Origin: Ignavibacteria bacterium UBA2373
Lineage (GTDB): Bacteria > Bacteroidota > Ignavibacteria > Kapaibacteriales > UBA961
DNA: 51,526 nucleotides
Direction: 5' to 3'
Assembly: GCA_002344005.1 (NCBI GenBank)
Contig: DDTD01000081.1
Span: 1 to 51,526, forward strand
Shown here: in pieces, positions 50,595 through 51,526 of the stretch
How the letters are laid out: the number at the start of each line of letters is the position of its first letter
Numbering within the stretch: the stretch's first letter is position 1
Made by a program: the position numbers and the translations under genes
The notes under the pieces: model-generated
What the model was told of the DNA's origin: nothing
The model's database searches: none
The model's input: the letters and a program-made list of their open reading frames with translations, nothing else

Positions 50595-51526
50595 ATGATG
50601 AGTAAACTATGTGTTGCACTTTGCTTAGGTATGGTTTTTACATATACAAGTTCTGCACAATCAAGAGTTTTTCAGTTTTTACAATTGAATGCAAGTGCGC
50701 GTGCTGCTGCTTTATCAGGTGCATTTAATGCTGTTGCCGATGACCCAAATGCTGTTTTTTTTAATCCCGCTTCTTTAGCAACCTTAGAAAAAAGAAAAGT
50801 TGGTTTTACTTTCTTGAAGCATGTCTTAGACATAAATTCAGGTTTGGCAACGTATGCGGATAATGGACAATCATTCGGATATTGGTCGGGCTCTGTATTA
50901 TTTACAAGCTATGGTTCCTTCGATAGAGCCAATAATCAAGGTGTGGTTTCGGGTTCATTTTCCGGTACCGATATTGCATTTATGGGGACATATTCTAATT
51001 ATCTTGATTCAACGCTCTCATACGGTACAACAGTAAAAGCAATTTACTCAAGTATCGCAGATGCTAATTCAATGGCAATTGCTGTAGATGCCGGTATTTT
51101 ATATAGAAATGTTAAATCAAAACTGAATATAGGATTTTCTATTTTAAATATAGGTGCACAGTTGGCAACATATCAAGGAATTAGAGAAAGTTTACCATTG
51201 GATGCACGGCTTGGTTTAAGTTATCGTTTGCGAGGTCTGCCACTGCTTGTAAATGTAAATCTTCACCATTTAACGGATGAAACCGATAATTTTTTTGATA
51301 GATTATCTAATTTTGCTGTTGGTGGCGAACTTTATGTTGGTAAAGCCGTGCAGGTACGAGTAGGTTATGATAATGCTGTTCGCAATGCAGTGAATTCAGA
51401 CGGTCAATCAAGCACGGCGGGATTTTCCGGTGGCGTTGGTATTGTGACAAATAAAGTAAATATTGACTACGGTGCAACTGTGTTGTTCCGTTCAGGTACC
51501 CTCCACAGAATTGGTGTGAATCTTTC
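50595..51526 (+). CDS. Type IX secretion system outer-membrane protein, PorQ-like (3' truncated)
   Basis: The frame starts with two ATGs (50595, 50598), runs to the window edge without a stop (310 codons) and has a signal peptide ending near SSAQ. Mature residues open with FQFLQLNASARAAALSGAFNAVADDPNAVFFNPASL, the PorQ/PorV-type N-terminus of FadL-like 14-strand barrels, and the rest alternates barrel strands. PorQ rather than PorV is preferred from the wording at the start (inference). Known role of PorQ: part of the attachment complex that anchors T9SS cargo, fitting the several cargo genes in this window. It begins 63 bp after the thioesterase gene. Confidence 0.82.
   Translation, partial: MMSKLCVALCLGMVFTYTSSAQSRVFQFLQLNASARAAALSGAFNAVADDPNAVFFNPASLATLEKRKVGFTFLKHVLDINSGLATYADNGQSFGYWSGSVLFTSYGSFDRANNQGVVSGSFSGTDIAFMGTYSNYLDSTLSYGTTVKAIYSSIADANSMAIAVDAGILYRNVKSKLNIGFSILNIGAQLATYQGIRESLPLDARLGLSYRLRGLPLLVNVNLHHLTDETDNFFDRLSNFAVGGELYVGKAVQVRVGYDNAVRNAVNSDGQSSTAGFSGGVGIVTNKVNIDYGATVLFRSGTLHRIGVNL

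Overview
The window looks like chromosome from a Gram-negative member of the Bacteroidota/Chlorobiota (FCB) group, possibly close to Kapabacteria or Ignavibacteria. The evidence is: several very large secreted proteins ending in type IX secretion (T9SS) C-terminal sorting domains, a PorQ-like T9SS protein at the right edge, a Kdo transferase (so LPS is made), choice-of-anchor-D modules, a DUF4159 protein, and promoters that fit the Bacteroidota pattern TTTG-N(18-20)-TAnnTTTG. Placement below the supergroup is inference. G+C is moderate to low by eye. I see no phage, insertion sequence, CRISPR array or classical mobile island.

Layout. 1-8.2 kb: tail of a secreted anchor-D protein, scpA, msrB, a T9SS cargo protein, miaA, a GT2 glycosyltransferase, rsmG, a DUF4159 protein and rsmE. 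8.3-14.5 kb: a NatAB-like ABC exporter pair, hflX, an aldehyde dehydrogenase and bshA (bacillithiol synthesis). 14.5-22.1 kb: yigZ, then a tight minus-strand run murI > HD-GYP-like protein > DppB-like > DppC-like > double-receiver response regulator > holA > waaA. 22.2-30.3 kb: a cation/proton antiporter with an overlapping 59-residue membrane protein, ybaK, an OmpA-like protein, a 1.2-kilo-residue T9SS protein, tRNA-Arg and rpsT. 30.35-37.3 kb: a compositionally abnormal block with a metalloprotease-like protein and nrnA on the minus strand, 33 tandem 21-bp repeats, then pheS, a lone DppC-like permease and flbD on the plus strand and fbaB on the minus strand. 37.4-43.3 kb: a 1604-residue VWA/anchor-D/T9SS protein and a Tat-type LD-carboxypeptidase. 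43.6-51.5 kb: tRNA-Ser, an ECF sigma factor, a LytR_C protein, rsfS, argS, a thioredoxin-like protein, a NUDIX hydrolase, parA, parB, a thioesterase and the PorQ-like gene.

Most genes are housekeeping (translation, tRNA and rRNA modification, chromosome segregation, cell wall). They are mixed with secreted surface proteins that probably use the T9SS to which the right-edge gene belongs.

The most striking signal is at 30.35-37.3 kb. The plus strand is extremely poor in G and T on the left (one 60-base line has 1 G against 23 C) and rich in G and T on the right. The sign flips near 33.85 kb beside the 33 tandem repeats. The asymmetry continues weakly into fbaB, which is transcribed against it, so gene direction alone does not explain it. 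A replication origin, or another site with strongly strand-asymmetric mutation, is a testable explanation. No convincing DnaA box was found by eye and dnaA is not in the window.
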